From: Arthrobacter sp. SO3
Lineage (GTDB): Bacteria > Actinomycetota > Actinomycetes > Actinomycetales > Micrococcaceae
NCBI RefSeq assembly: GCF_020532825.1
Contig: NZ_MQTS01000023.1
Coordinates: 1 to 64,000, forward strand
DNA length: 64,000 bases
Reading direction: 5' to 3'
The notes under the pieces were generated by a model. The model was not told the origin of the DNA. It did not search any database and saw only the letters and a program-made list of their open reading frames with translations. The position numbers and the translations under genes are program-made. Positions 46,354 through 55,656 of this stretch are shown piece after piece (position 1 is the stretch's first letter; each line of letters begins with the position of its first letter).

Positions 46354-47610
46354 ATGACGACGACGTCGACCGCTTCCGGGTTCACCGCTACCGGGGCCGG
46401 GGCTGAATTTCCAGTCGGCACCGTGGAACCCGACTATGTCCTGACCGAGGCCCTCGGTACGGACCCCGCGTCCGTGTTTGCCGGTATCGGCGACGGTGAC
46501 CGCGAGTACTGGGACCGAGCCCGCCGCTTCGTCCAGGACGAGGTGCTTCCCGTCATCGACAGCTACTGGGAGCGCGCCGATTACCCGGTGCACCTGGTCG
46601 GGCGCCTGGGTGAGCTGGATCTGCTCCGGGATGGAGTCCAGGTGGACGGATTCCCCACGATGAGCAGGATGGCAGCCGGCCTGGTGAACATGGAAATCAG
46701 CCGCGGCGACGGCTCTGTGGCGACCATGATCGCGGTCCAGGGCGGTCTCGCCCTGCGCTCCATAGCCGAGTGCGGGTCTGCCGAACAGCAGCAGCGCTGG
46801 CTCCCCGCGGTCGCCGCGGGCAAGGAATTCGCTGCCTTCGCGCTGACGGAGCCCACCCACGGCTCGGACGCGGTGGCCCTGGAATCCACGGCCACCAGCA
46901 CGGCCGGAGGCTTCCTGCTCAACGGCGAGAAGAAATGGATCGGCAACGGCTCCGTCGGCGGGGTTTGCGTGGTCTGGGCCAGGGGCGAGGACGGCCAGGT
47001 GCACGGCTATCTGGTGCCGCAGGACTCCCCCGGCTACTCCGCGACGAAAATTGAAGGCAAGCTGGCCCTGCGTGCCATCTGGCAGGCCCACATCCGGCTG
47101 GAGAACGTCTTTGTCCCGCAGGAAAATGTACTGCCAGGGGCGCGGACCTTCAAGGACACCGCACGGGTGCTGCTGGCCACCCGGCTGGGGGTCGCCTGGT
47201 CCGCCGTCGGGCATGCCACCGCCTGCTACGAAACCGCCGTGCAGTACGCCAAGCAGCGTATGCAGTTCGGCCGGCCGCTGGCCGCCTCCCAGATCGTGCA
47301 GGAACGACTGGCCCGGATGCTCAGCGAACTGGCCACCATGCAGCTGATGGTGGTCCAGATGACCCGCCTCGACGAAGAAGGGGCGCTCACCCCCGAACAG
47401 GCGTCACTCGCGAAGTACACCTGCACCCGCATCGCCCGCGGCATTGCCTCCAACGCCCGCGACCTCCTCGGCGGCAACGGCATCCTGCTGGCAAACCGCG
47501 TCGCCCGGCACCTCGCCGACATCGAGGCCATCCACACCTATGAAGGCACCGAGACGATGCAGGCGCTCATCATCGGGCGCGGGATCACCGGAATCTCTGC
47601 CTTCGCGTAA
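46354..47610 (+). CDS. Acyl-CoA dehydrogenase
   Basis: The 418-residue flavoenzyme has the acyl-CoA dehydrogenase domains in order: helical N-terminus, FALTEPTHGSDAVALESTA in the FAD-binding middle, and a C-terminal helical domain with LLGGNGILL and the catalytic-base Glu in IHTYEGTETMQ. The position of that Glu and the overall pattern resemble the glutaryl-CoA-dehydrogenase branch. It introduces a 2,3-double bond into an acyl-CoA. It is first in an operon with a thiolase and an acyl-CoA ligase, under the TetR-type operator upstream. Confidence 0.9.
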   Translation: MTTTSTASGFTATGAGAEFPVGTVEPDYVLTEALGTDPASVFAGIGDGDREYWDRARRFVQDEVLPVIDSYWERADYPVHLVGRLGELDLLRDGVQVDGFPTMSRMAAGLVNMEISRGDGSVATMIAVQGGLALRSIAECGSAEQQQRWLPAVAAGKEFAAFALTEPTHGSDAVALESTATSTAGGFLLNGEKKWIGNGSVGGVCVVWARGEDGQVHGYLVPQDSPGYSATKIEGKLALRAIWQAHIRLENVFVPQENVLPGARTFKDTARVLLATRLGVAWSAVGHATACYETAVQYAKQRMQFGRPLAASQIVQERLARMLSELATMQLMVVQMTRLDEEGALTPEQASLAKYTCTRIARGIASNARDLLGGNGILLANRVARHLADIEAIHTYEGTETMQALIIGRGITGISAFA

Positions 47611-47645
47611 TCCACGTCGTACCTGCCAACCCCGAAAGGACTCTC

Positions 47646-48842
47646 TTGAACCAGAACGCCAACATCCCCGTCATCCTCGGCGGCGCCCGGACACCCTTCG
47701 GCCGCTTCCGCGGCGGCCTCACGCCCTTCTCCTCGAGTGAACTGGGTGCGCACGCCATCCGCGCCGCGCTGGACCGCGCCGGGGTCGCCCCCGAACAGAT
47801 CGATGCCGTCATCGTCGGCCAGGTCATCCAGGCCGGGGCAGGCCAGGGCCCCGCGCGGCAGGCCAGCCTGGCCGCCGGAATCGGCTGGGACGTGCCCACC
47901 GTGACCATCAACAAGCTCTGCCTTTCCGGCCTGACCGCCGTGATTGACGCAGCCCGGATGATCCGCGCTGGGGAAGCCGACTTCATCGTTGCCGCCGGCC
48001 AGGAATCCATGACCAACGCACCACACCTGGTTCCCGGGCTCCGGGCCGGCGTCGTCATCGGGGATGCCCCGATGCTGGACTCGCTGAACCGGGACGGGCT
48101 GCAGGATCCGGTCAGCGGACAGCTGATGGGCGAGGCCACGGATGCCGGGAACGCCGAACGCGGCATCACCCGGTCCGGGCAGGACGCCGTCGCGGCCCGG
48201 TCCCACCAGCGGGCCGAAGCGGCACGCGCCGCCGGCGTCTACGCCGAGGAGATCGCCCCGATCGACGTTCCCCAGCGCAAGGGGCCCGCGCTGACGCTCG
48301 AGCACGACGAGGGTATCCGCCCGGAGACCACCGTTGAATCCCTGGCACTGCTCCGTCCTGCGTTCTCAAAGGACGCCACGGCGACCATTACCGCGGGGTC
48401 CTCCTCCCCGCTCTCCGATGGTGCCGCCGCCCTGGTGATCGCCAGCAAAGCCGCAGCCGAAGCGGCAGGGCTCGAATGGATCGCCGAAATCGGCGCCCAC
48501 GGCCAGACGGCCGGACCCGACGGATCGCTGCATTCCCAACCCGCCCGCGCCATTGAACTCGCCCTCAAACGGGAGGGCCTCAGCGCGCAGGACCTGGATC
48601 TCATCGAGATCAACGAAGCCTTCGCGTCCGTGCTCATCCAGTCCGCCAAGGACCTGGGCATCGAGCCGGAGGACATCAACGCCGAGGGCGGCGCCATCGC
48701 CCTCGGGCATCCGGTAGGGGCTTCGGGCGCGCGCCTGGTCCTGCACCAGGCCCTGGCGCTGAAGCGCCGGGGCGGAGGCACCGGCGTCGTCGCGCTCTGC
48801 GGCGGCGGCGGCCAGGGCGACGCCCTGATCCTGAAGGCATGA
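47646..48842 (+). CDS. Acetyl-CoA acyltransferase (thiolase)
   Basis: The 398-residue thiolase has the nucleophilic Cys92 in TINKLCLSGLTAV (the usual form is NKVCGSG), the catalytic His in GHPVGASGARL and the second Cys in ALCGGGGQGD. It cleaves 3-ketoacyl-CoA or condenses acetyl-CoA. The start is a TTG at 47646 behind AAAGGA at proper spacing; no ATG or GTG fits. Its stop overlaps the acyl-CoA ligase start by four bases (ATGA). Confidence 0.9.
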   Translation: MNQNANIPVILGGARTPFGRFRGGLTPFSSSELGAHAIRAALDRAGVAPEQIDAVIVGQVIQAGAGQGPARQASLAAGIGWDVPTVTINKLCLSGLTAVIDAARMIRAGEADFIVAAGQESMTNAPHLVPGLRAGVVIGDAPMLDSLNRDGLQDPVSGQLMGEATDAGNAERGITRSGQDAVAARSHQRAEAARAAGVYAEEIAPIDVPQRKGPALTLEHDEGIRPETTVESLALLRPAFSKDATATITAGSSSPLSDGAAALVIASKAAAEAAGLEWIAEIGAHGQTAGPDGSLHSQPARAIELALKREGLSAQDLDLIEINEAFASVLIQSAKDLGIEPEDINAEGGAIALGHPVGASGARLVLHQALALKRRGGGTGVVALCGGGGQGDALILKA

Positions 48843-50428
48843 CCATCCCTACGAAGAAGCAGGCCATGAATACCAACAATCCCGAAGAGGGCTTCGGAAC
48901 CATCTCCGTCGCAGCCATCCTGGCCGAGTCCGCTCGAAGGACCCCGGACCGCACCGCACTGATCGTCGGTGAGGAGGAAACCAGCTACGGCAACCTCTGG
49001 CGTGAGACCCGCGCCTACGCCGGGGCACTGCGGGCGCGCGGCATCGGCCCCGGCGATGCCGTTGCCGTACTGATCCCCAATGTTGCGGACTTCGCCCGCG
49101 TCTATTTCGCGGTCCTGTCGCTGGGGGCCATTGTGGTTCCGGTGCACGCCCTGCTCAAGGCACGCGAAATCGAATATGTACTCCAGGACAGCGGCGCCAC
49201 GATGCTGATCTGCGCCGCCCCGCTCCTGAAGGAGGGCGCCGCCGGTGCCTCCGCAACCGGGACCGATCTGCTGACCGTGATGGCGCCCGACGACGGCGGG
49301 CTGCCGCGGCTCGAAGCCGAGGCCGCCGCGGCCGAGCCCATCCGCACGTACGTCCCGTGCCGGCCCTCGGACACCGCCACCATCCTGTACACCTCCGGCA
49401 CCACCGGCAAACCAAAGGGCGCCCTCGGCACCCACTTCGCCCTGGTGGAACAGACTTCCGTCATTCTGACGTCCGTCATGGACTTCCAGCCGGGCGACGT
49501 CCTCTTCGGCGGGCTGCCGCTCTTCCACACCTTCGGCCAGACGGTCGTTCTCAACGCGGGGCTGCGGGCGGGCGCCACGATCGTCATGATGCCCCGCTTC
49601 AGCGGCGAGGGCGCCCTGCAGCTGATGGCCCGGCACAACGTCAACATCTTCCTCGGGGTGCCCACCATGTATGTGGCGCTTATCGAGGCGGCCAAGGCCA
49701 CTGATGTCCGGCCGGCAGCCCTCCGCTACGGCATCTCCGGCGGCGCGTCCCTCCCGCTGGCGGTGATGGACAAGTTCCGCGATGTCTTCGGGGTGGAAAT
49801 CCACGAGGGCTACGGCCTGACCGAAACCTCCCCGGTCGCCGCGTTCAACCACGTCGGCACCCCGCCGCGGCCCGGCACCATCGGGGTCGCCATTTGGGGC
49901 GTCGACATCGAAATTGCCCGCGCCGAAACGGTCGAGAGCATCGAGCTGCTACCCCCGGGCGAGCTGGGCGAGCTTGTCATCCGCGGACACCTGCTGATGA
50001 AGGGCTACCTCAACCGGCCGGAGGCCACCGCCGAGGCGATCGTCGACGGCTGGTTCCGCACCGGCGACCTCGGCACGAAGGACGACGACGGCTACCTGAG
50101 AATCGTTGACCGCAAAAAGGACATGATCATCCGCAACGGCTACAACGTTTATCCCCGCGAGGTCGAGGAAATCCTCCTGACCCACCCGGAGGTCGTCAGC
50201 GCCGCCGTCTACGGAATCCCGCACGACGTCCACGGCCAGGAAGTTGCGGCCGCGATCGTGCTCGACGCGGGAGCCACCGCCACCGCGGCGGAGCTGATGG
50301 AATTCGCCAGCGCCCAGCTCGCCGCGTACAAGTATCCGCGCGTCATCAGGTTGCTCTCGGAGCTCCCCCTCGGGCCCAGCGGAAAAATCCTCAAGCGAAA
50401 CCTGGCGACCGAGCCCGTCGGACCCTGA
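48839..50428 (+). CDS. Long-chain-fatty-acid-CoA ligase-like AMP-forming enzyme
   Basis: The 529-residue protein is an ANL adenylating enzyme with the P-loop-like ILYTSGTTGKPKGAL, the GYGLTETSP motif, WFRTGDLG, the hinge RKKDMIIRNGYNVYPREVEE and the C-terminal catalytic Lys in GKILKRNL. It activates a carboxylic acid to its CoA ester, feeding the acyl-CoA dehydrogenase and thiolase encoded upstream. ATGA overlap with the thiolase gene gives translational coupling; an ATG nine codons later is possible. Confidence 0.9.
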   Translation: MTIPTKKQAMNTNNPEEGFGTISVAAILAESARRTPDRTALIVGEEETSYGNLWRETRAYAGALRARGIGPGDAVAVLIPNVADFARVYFAVLSLGAIVVPVHALLKAREIEYVLQDSGATMLICAAPLLKEGAAGASATGTDLLTVMAPDDGGLPRLEAEAAAAEPIRTYVPCRPSDTATILYTSGTTGKPKGALGTHFALVEQTSVILTSVMDFQPGDVLFGGLPLFHTFGQTVVLNAGLRAGATIVMMPRFSGEGALQLMARHNVNIFLGVPTMYVALIEAAKATDVRPAALRYGISGGASLPLAVMDKFRDVFGVEIHEGYGLTETSPVAAFNHVGTPPRPGTIGVAIWGVDIEIARAETVESIELLPPGELGELVIRGHLLMKGYLNRPEATAEAIVDGWFRTGDLGTKDDDGYLRIVDRKKDMIIRNGYNVYPREVEEILLTHPEVVSAAVYGIPHDVHGQEVAAAIVLDAGATATAAELMEFASAQLAAYKYPRVIRLLSELPLGPSGKILKRNLATEPVGP

Positions 50429-50502
50429 AGGCCGGCGCCGGCCCCCTACCGAAACGCCGGGCCGACGCTTAGTGTCGAAGCAGCCAACGCAGGGGGATAT
50501 AC

Positions 50503-51006
50503 GTGATGGAGAAAACAACCAGCCCAAGCCGGATCAAGGCATTGCCGGCCTCTCGTACCGGTCCGATCCTTTCCATCGTTGCCGCCTTGGCCGGACCCCT
50601 GGGCGTCATCTTCCTGACCGGATATTTAACGATCCAGTTGCAGCTATCGGAGATTAACGCTCCGCTTCTTGCTTTCGACGCGCGTCCGATCCCCGTTGCG
50701 GGTGAATGGGTGCCGTACCTAGTGCGGGCCGCATTCGTGCTCCTCGCCGTGGCCGCGGTTCTGGGATACCGGGTGGCGGCCCGCACTGGGGCGGCGCGGG
50801 TTGTGACTCTCGTTGTCCTGATCGCGGCTGTCTTCGCTGGCGCCAACGCTCTTCGGCCTGTCCCGATGGATGGGGAGCCGCAGCCGATCGCTTTGTTCAG
50901 TCTCATCAACGGTGCTGCCTCACCGTTCACCCTTGCACTGATCGGAGCAGTCATTGCCGACCTGGTCTCCGTCCGCGGCCGAAACAATCCGGCTACTCCC
51001 GGTTGA
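50503..51006 (+). CDS. Small integral membrane protein, unknown function
   Basis: The 167-residue protein has four hydrophobic segments (about 20-45, 67-87, 95-113 and 130-155). I do not recognise a family. AGGGGG lies upstream of GTG 50503 and ATG 50506; either may be used. It is downstream of the acyl-CoA operon and convergent with the GOLPH3-like gene. Confidence 0.65.
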   Translation: MMEKTTSPSRIKALPASRTGPILSIVAALAGPLGVIFLTGYLTIQLQLSEINAPLLAFDARPIPVAGEWVPYLVRAAFVLLAVAAVLGYRVAARTGAARVVTLVVLIAAVFAGANALRPVPMDGEPQPIALFSLINGAASPFTLALIGAVIADLVSVRGRNNPATPG

Positions 51007-51060
51007 TCCACTATCTGAGCCGGGCCCCTATCCTTTCCGGAGATTGGTTTTCGGGCGGCA

Positions 51061-51867
51061 TCACAAGGTTGCTGCTTCTTCCTGGGCCAGTCTGATCATC
51101 CGAAGTTCGTCCTCCACGGCGCGGGTAGGCCAGTAGTCCTTCGCCAGCTCCCCGGCGCGGGTTCGATCTGCTGCCGGGAAGAGCTTGCCGAACAGCCCTG
51201 CTGCGTGGAGCAGGGCGATCAGAGCCGTGGTCCTGGCGTCGGGCCCGTTGGTAACGGACGCCTTGGCATCCGGGTCGTTGGGTTCAGGGGCATTGGTCTC
51301 AGGCGCCCCGGCTCCGGGCGTCTGCGCATCGGGCACCCCGGCAACGGGCGTCTGGGCCACGGGCGTCTGGGCCACGGGCGTCTGGGCATCGCTCGTCGCG
51401 GGTTCCGACGGGGCACCGCTGAATGCCGCCTGGAGCTTTTCCAGGAGCGCAGCTTTTGGGCCGTGCTCCTTCTCCGGGTACCGCGTGGACTTGAACAGAC
51501 CAAGGTGTTTTTCGCCGGCACGTTCTACAATCCCCAGTGAAGCCATCCCCTCGTAGACACGCTGCACTTCGGCGCGGCCTTCCAGCATGGAGACCCACCG
51601 CTTGGGAGTGTGGGGCCGAGATTTGCCACGGATGAGTTCCAGTTCGTGCTGGAATTCCGTTGGCGGGGCGGCGCCGGTGGCCCTGACACGCTTACCCTGC
51701 AGCCCGATCGCACCAAGCAGTTCCAACTCGGCCAGTATTGCCCCTGCCAAAGTGGTCCTGAGTGCGAACACCGGCACTTCCGGGGTGCCGTCCAAGTCGT
51801 TCGTTGCCAACAGCAGGAAGGCCTGGGGAAGGCTCAGTTCCGCCGCCTTAGTTGTTTCAGCATCCAT
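51061..51867 (-). CDS. GOLPH3/VPS74 (GPP34) family protein
   Basis: The 268-residue protein has the GOLPH3-like helical core: LPQAFLLLATNDLDGTPEV, LAGAILAELELLGAIGLQGKRV and a C-terminal LIALLHAAGLFGKLFP. In eukaryotes the family binds PI4P and Golgi enzymes; the role of bacterial GPP34 proteins is unknown. Between about 145 and 205 lies a low-complexity Pro/Ala/Thr insertion, partly built from three 15-bp DNA repeats. The start at 51867 is set by the domain border; there is no clear ribosome-binding site. Confidence 0.8.
   Translation of the reverse strand: MDAETTKAAELSLPQAFLLLATNDLDGTPEVPVFALRTTLAGAILAELELLGAIGLQGKRVRATGAAPPTEFQHELELIRGKSRPHTPKRWVSMLEGRAEVQRVYEGMASLGIVERAGEKHLGLFKSTRYPEKEHGPKAALLEKLQAAFSGAPSEPATSDAQTPVAQTPVAQTPVAGVPDAQTPGAGAPETNAPEPNDPDAKASVTNGPDARTTALIALLHAAGLFGKLFPAADRTRAGELAKDYWPTRAVEDELRMIRLAQEEAATL
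51344..51388. repeat. Three 15-bp tandem repeats inside the GOLPH3-like gene
   Basis: Unit ACGGGCGTCTGGGCC occurs at 51344, 51359 and 51374, the last with one mismatch. It encodes in-frame Ala-Gln-Thr-Pro-Val repeats in the linker, so copy-number changes would keep the frame. Confidence 0.9.
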
Positions 51868-51925
51868 ACGATCATGGTGGCCCAGTTGCGCCGCCACCAC
51901 AACGGCTCCCGACCGACGTGCCACT

Positions 51926-52452
51926 AGAGGGGTCCTGACACGACCGGCGACCAGCACGGAACGGATTACACAATTACGTGCCCAGGGCGCCGAGGTGATC
52001 CAGACGGGATAGGACGATCCGGCTGGCCTCCGAGGAGCCTGCACGGGGATGGACTGCGTGGTCTCCGCTATCAACGGTCCCGACAGCGCAATCGTCGGTG
52101 CCCAATCGCGTTTGCTGGAGGCGGCGGCCGCGGCGGGCGCGCCGCGTTTCATCCCGTCCGATTTCTCCATCGATTACCGTGGTATCCGGCCCCGAAGCAA
52201 CCGGAACCTGCTGCTCCGCAGAGACTTCGCACAGCGTCTGGACGCCACCAAAATCCGGGCCACGTCGATCCTCAACGGCGGCTTCACCGACATGCTCTCC
52301 GGGCACGGACCCTGGCCTCCACCATGTCCGAACTGACCGGGACGCAGTTCCGGCTCCTCTACGCGGGCAGCGTTGGTTCCCTGACTGCTATGAGCCGTGC
52401 AGTCAAGGCCCCTCATGCCGTCCTCCGACGAGCCCACCGGCAGCAGGGCTGA
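51926..52452 (+). pseudogene. NmrA-like NAD(P)-binding protein remnant
   Basis: The frame gives RGVLTRPATSTERITQLRAQ followed by GAEVIQTG, then an in-frame TAG at 52010, then DDPAGLRGACTGMDCVVSAI and FIPSDFSIDYRGI up to LNGGFTDMLSGHGPW. After a break the other frame continues MSELTGTQFRLLYAGSVGSL, the family C-terminus, to a stop at 52452. The N-terminal glycine-rich Rossmann motif, a stretch before the C-terminus and the reading frame are lost. Intact NmrA-like reductases have about 300 residues. Confidence 0.75.
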
Positions 52453-52506
52453 CTGCACAGCACACTACGGTCAGGTGCTCCCGGCCAGGTTCGGTAAGGT
52501 CAGATC

Positions 52507-53424
52507 ATGATCGAATCTGCGGCCGTGCCGGCGCTGGCGTCCTATCACTTGCTTGGCATCCCGATCGCCGCCGCCGGGGCGGTCCTGCTCGCGCTCGGAA
52601 CACTCCTCCAGCACAAAAGCATCGAAGACCAGGGTGCGGTACCCGGGCGGGCCGCGGGAAGCATGGGTGGAGGACGCCTGCAGGCCCTCCTGCGAAAACC
52701 AGTATGGCTGGGCGGCACAGCCATGCTCGGTGTGGCGATTCTCCTGCAGCTGACAAGCCTGAGGTTCTCCCCCCTGATCGTCGTGCAGCCCATCGGCGCG
52801 ATCGCCTTGGTCGTAACCACGTTGGCCACCGCCCGGACGACCCGCAGGTCCCCGGGCCGCCGGGCACTGGCAGCCGTGGCCTTGTGTGTCGGCGGAGTAG
52901 GGGTGTTCGTTGCCATCGCAGCCGCGTCCGCTCAGGACGTTGAGATCAGCGACCGGCACCTCATCACGATTCTCGCCCTGCTGGGCATCGTCCTCGCCGC
53001 CCTCGGCATGGGTTTTGGTCTCTGGCGGCACCGGTGGGGCGCCATCGTCTTCACCAGCGGTGCCGGGATCCTGTTCGGGTTCGTCGCGGCCCTGGCAAAA
53101 ACCGTCATCGCCCGGTTGTTCCAGGGCGACTTCGAATGGCTGTCCTTGACCTGCCTGGCGGGGCTGGTCATTGCCGCACTGTCCGGAACGTTCCTGGTGC
53201 AAAACGCGCACACCCGCGGCACACCGGAACTCGTCGTCGCCGGGCTGACGGTCATCGATCCCCTCGTTGCCGTCACCATCGGCATCCTCATCCTCGGAGA
53301 AGCCGACACCGCCCCGCTGATGGCAATCGTCGCCTTCATCCTGGCTGGCGCAACAGCGGTCGCTGGAGTCATTCTCCTCGCCACCGTGAAAAAGACTCGG
53401 GCTGCAACGCCGGCCCTGAGATGA
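52507..53424 (+). CDS. DMT superfamily-like membrane transporter
   Basis: The 305-residue protein has about nine to ten hydrophobic segments in two halves, as in EamA/DMT and magnesium-transporter-like NIPA relatives. The first half contains LTSLRFSPLIVVQPIGAIALV and the second GTPELVVAGLTVIDPLVAVTIGILILGE, the duplicated motif. The substrate is unknown. It starts 54 bp after the NmrA-like remnant; the ribosome-binding site is weak (GGTAAGGTC). Confidence 0.75.
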   Translation: MIESAAVPALASYHLLGIPIAAAGAVLLALGTLLQHKSIEDQGAVPGRAAGSMGGGRLQALLRKPVWLGGTAMLGVAILLQLTSLRFSPLIVVQPIGAIALVVTTLATARTTRRSPGRRALAAVALCVGGVGVFVAIAAASAQDVEISDRHLITILALLGIVLAALGMGFGLWRHRWGAIVFTSGAGILFGFVAALAKTVIARLFQGDFEWLSLTCLAGLVIAALSGTFLVQNAHTRGTPELVVAGLTVIDPLVAVTIGILILGEADTAPLMAIVAFILAGATAVAGVILLATVKKTRAATPALR

Positions 53425-53570
53425 GCTCACAAACATAAACCGCTTGCGTAATTCGGCCGCGCCGGTCTCTACTTTCCGTAAGCCCTCCTCAGGCGGGCCC
53501 ACTGACCGAAGTTTCCTCGGCAGCTCACACGTATGCGTCCCCGGGACCGGACAAGGGAACGGAGTATTGT

Positions 53571-54635
53571 ATGGAATCTTTGCCTCTGGGGCTCCTCGTG
53601 CTTATCTTCGCTGCTGCCGCGGCAGTGATCTGGGTGGCTGGAATCCAGTTGTCCAAACGAACAGATGTCATTGATGCCCGTTTTCACCTGGGCTCCGCCA
53701 TGGGCGGCCTAATTCTCTTGGCGGTCGCGACGAACCTGCCGGAAATTGCCATCACATTCAGTGCGGCCTCTACCGGAAACGTCGGAGTAGCAGTCGGCAA
53801 CATTCTCGGTGGCATCGCCATCCAGACAGTAGTGCTCGTTATCTTGGATGTTTTCGGGAACAAGGGCAAAGAACCTCTCAGTTACCGGGCTGCGTCGCTT
53901 TCCCTGGTCATTGAGGCCATCACCGTGATTGGTGTGCTCGGCGTTGTCATCGCCGGGAGCCAGATGCCGCCGGACCTGGTCCTGTTGCGGCTCACTCCCG
54001 CAGCGGTGCTGATCGTGCTGATCTGGGTGCTGGGCCTTTTCCTGGTGCAACGGTCACAGAAGTCCCTCCCCTGGCACGAGCAGGGCCACGCTCCCGACAG
54101 CCAGTCCAAACCTCAAGGACATAGCAAGACCCCCAAGTCGGGCGACGAGAAGTCACCCGGCACAGGCATGTCAATCCTGATCTTCCTGGTCGCGGCAGCC
54201 GCGACCCTCGGCGCAGGCGTGGCCCTGGAACGTACTGGTGAAGCCATCGCGGGAGACATCGGGCTCTCAGGCGTCCTCTTCGGCGCGACCTTCCTGGCAA
54301 TGGCAACAGCCCTGCCGGAAATATCCACCGGCCTGACATCGGTGAAACATGGTGACTACAAACTCGCCTTCAGCGACATTTTCGGCGGCAACGCCTTCCT
54401 CCCCGTGCTCTTCCTCGCAGCCGTGCTGATATCGGGAAAACCTGTGCTGCCACAAGCGCACGCGACGGATATCTACCTCACCGCCGTCGCGATCCTTTTG
54501 ACCCTCGTGTACATGCTGGGGCTGATTTTCCGCCCACGCCGAAAGATTCTGGGCATGGGCGTTGACTCGCTCGTGGTCCTGGTTCTCTACCTGCTCGGCG
54601 TCGCCGGACTTTTCGCCGTTGCCACAGCGGCGTAA
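53571..54635 (+). CDS. Sodium/calcium exchanger (CaCA) family protein
   Basis: The 354-residue protein has two Na_Ca_ex domains with inverted repeats. Alpha-1 is LAVATNLPEIAITFSAASTG with GNILGGIAIQ; alpha-2 is LAMATALPEISTGLTSVKHG with SDIFGGNAFLP. Acidic Glu residues in both repeats are the ion ligands. A hydrophilic loop of about 45 residues (about 155-200) joins the halves. It probably exchanges Ca2+ or another cation for Na+ or H+. GGAACGGAG precedes the ATG. Confidence 0.87.
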   Translation: MESLPLGLLVLIFAAAAAVIWVAGIQLSKRTDVIDARFHLGSAMGGLILLAVATNLPEIAITFSAASTGNVGVAVGNILGGIAIQTVVLVILDVFGNKGKEPLSYRAASLSLVIEAITVIGVLGVVIAGSQMPPDLVLLRLTPAAVLIVLIWVLGLFLVQRSQKSLPWHEQGHAPDSQSKPQGHSKTPKSGDEKSPGTGMSILIFLVAAAATLGAGVALERTGEAIAGDIGLSGVLFGATFLAMATALPEISTGLTSVKHGDYKLAFSDIFGGNAFLPVLFLAAVLISGKPVLPQAHATDIYLTAVAILLTLVYMLGLIFRPRRKILGMGVDSLVVLVLYLLGVAGLFAVATAA

Positions 54636-54726
54636 CTTCCGGCAACTTATTAGCGAAGTCGCCCACGAAAAGGCGCCCGCGGCGGTCGTTCTGAGGTCAA
54701 CGCGCCGGAGGGGCCAGAATGGCAGT

Positions 54727-55620
54727 ATGAGCTTTACATCCTTCGGCCGCATCGAAACCCCCGTCCTGGACATCGGATACGAGTCCGCGGGTGATCCGGG
54801 CGGGACCCCGGTCATCCTCCTACACGGGTTCCCGTACGACGTCCGGGCCTTTGACGACGTCGCTCCGATCCTCGCCGGCCAGGGCGCCTTCGTGCTCGCG
54901 CCGTACCTGCGCGGCTTCGGTCCGACTCGTTTCCTCGATCACACAACGATCCGCTCCGGACAACAAGCCGCCCTCGGGCAGGATCTCCTCGACTTCATGG
55001 ATGCCCTCAACGTCGAGCAGGCAGTCGTTGCCGGCTACGACTGGGGCGGCCGGGCGGCGTGCATTGTGGCGGCACTGGACCCCGGACGCGTCGCCGGACT
55101 CGTCTCGGTCGGCGGCTACAACATGCACAACCTCGCACGCTCCGGCGAACCTGCCGTCCCGGAATGGGAGCGAAGCTACTGGTACCAGTACTACTTCCAC
55201 TCGGAGCGTGGGCGCCGCGGGCTGGAACAAAACCGTGACGAACTGTGCCAGCTGCTATGGCGCACCTGGTCGCCCGGCTGGGACGGCGCACGCCAGGCAT
55301 TTCCCGCCAGCGCGCCGAGCCTGCACAACCCTGACTTCGTCGACGTCGTCATCCACTCCTACCGCCACCGGTACGGACTGGCCGACGGCGACCCCCGCTA
55401 CCAGCGGTTCGAGGACCTGATCGCCCTGGAGCCGAGCATCACCGTCCCGACAGTGGTGCTCGAAAGCGGGGACGACGGCGTCGGCGGCCCCGCGGCGATA
55501 GCAGGCAGAGACCACTTCACCGGCCCCTACAGCCAACGCGTCCTGCCGGGCATTGGACACAACGTTCCGCAAGAGAATCCGGACGCGTTCGCACAATCAG
55601 TGCTGAGCCTGCTCCACTAG
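54727..55620 (+). CDS. Alpha/beta hydrolase, epoxide hydrolase/dehalogenase type
   Basis: The 297-residue enzyme has the oxyanion motif LLHGFPY and the nucleophile elbow AGYDWGGRA with Asp105 in place of Ser, as in epoxide hydrolases and haloalkane dehalogenases. The catalytic His is His278 in GIGHNVPQE. It should open an epoxide or remove a halide, but relatives with other substrates exist. The start at 54727 fits the domain border; the ribosome-binding site is weak. A decayed copy of its 3' end lies at 58680-58767. Confidence 0.85.
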   Translation: MSFTSFGRIETPVLDIGYESAGDPGGTPVILLHGFPYDVRAFDDVAPILAGQGAFVLAPYLRGFGPTRFLDHTTIRSGQQAALGQDLLDFMDALNVEQAVVAGYDWGGRAACIVAALDPGRVAGLVSVGGYNMHNLARSGEPAVPEWERSYWYQYYFHSERGRRGLEQNRDELCQLLWRTWSPGWDGARQAFPASAPSLHNPDFVDVVIHSYRHRYGLADGDPRYQRFEDLIALEPSITVPTVVLESGDDGVGGPAAIAGRDHFTGPYSQRVLPGIGHNVPQENPDAFAQSVLSLLH

Positions 55621-55656
55621 GTGCTTCGCCGCGGTCCGCCAACAGGTGCTAGAGAG

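Noticed and set aside
48239-49852. Minus-strand open frame of about 537 codons opposite thiolase and acyl-CoA ligase genes
   Set aside because: It spans two well-supported genes on the other strand and shows no recognisable protein features.
50430-50443. Palindrome GGCCGGCGCCGGCC after the acyl-CoA ligase gene
   Set aside because: It has no real loop and no T-run, and such GC palindromes are common by chance here; a terminator role is not supported.
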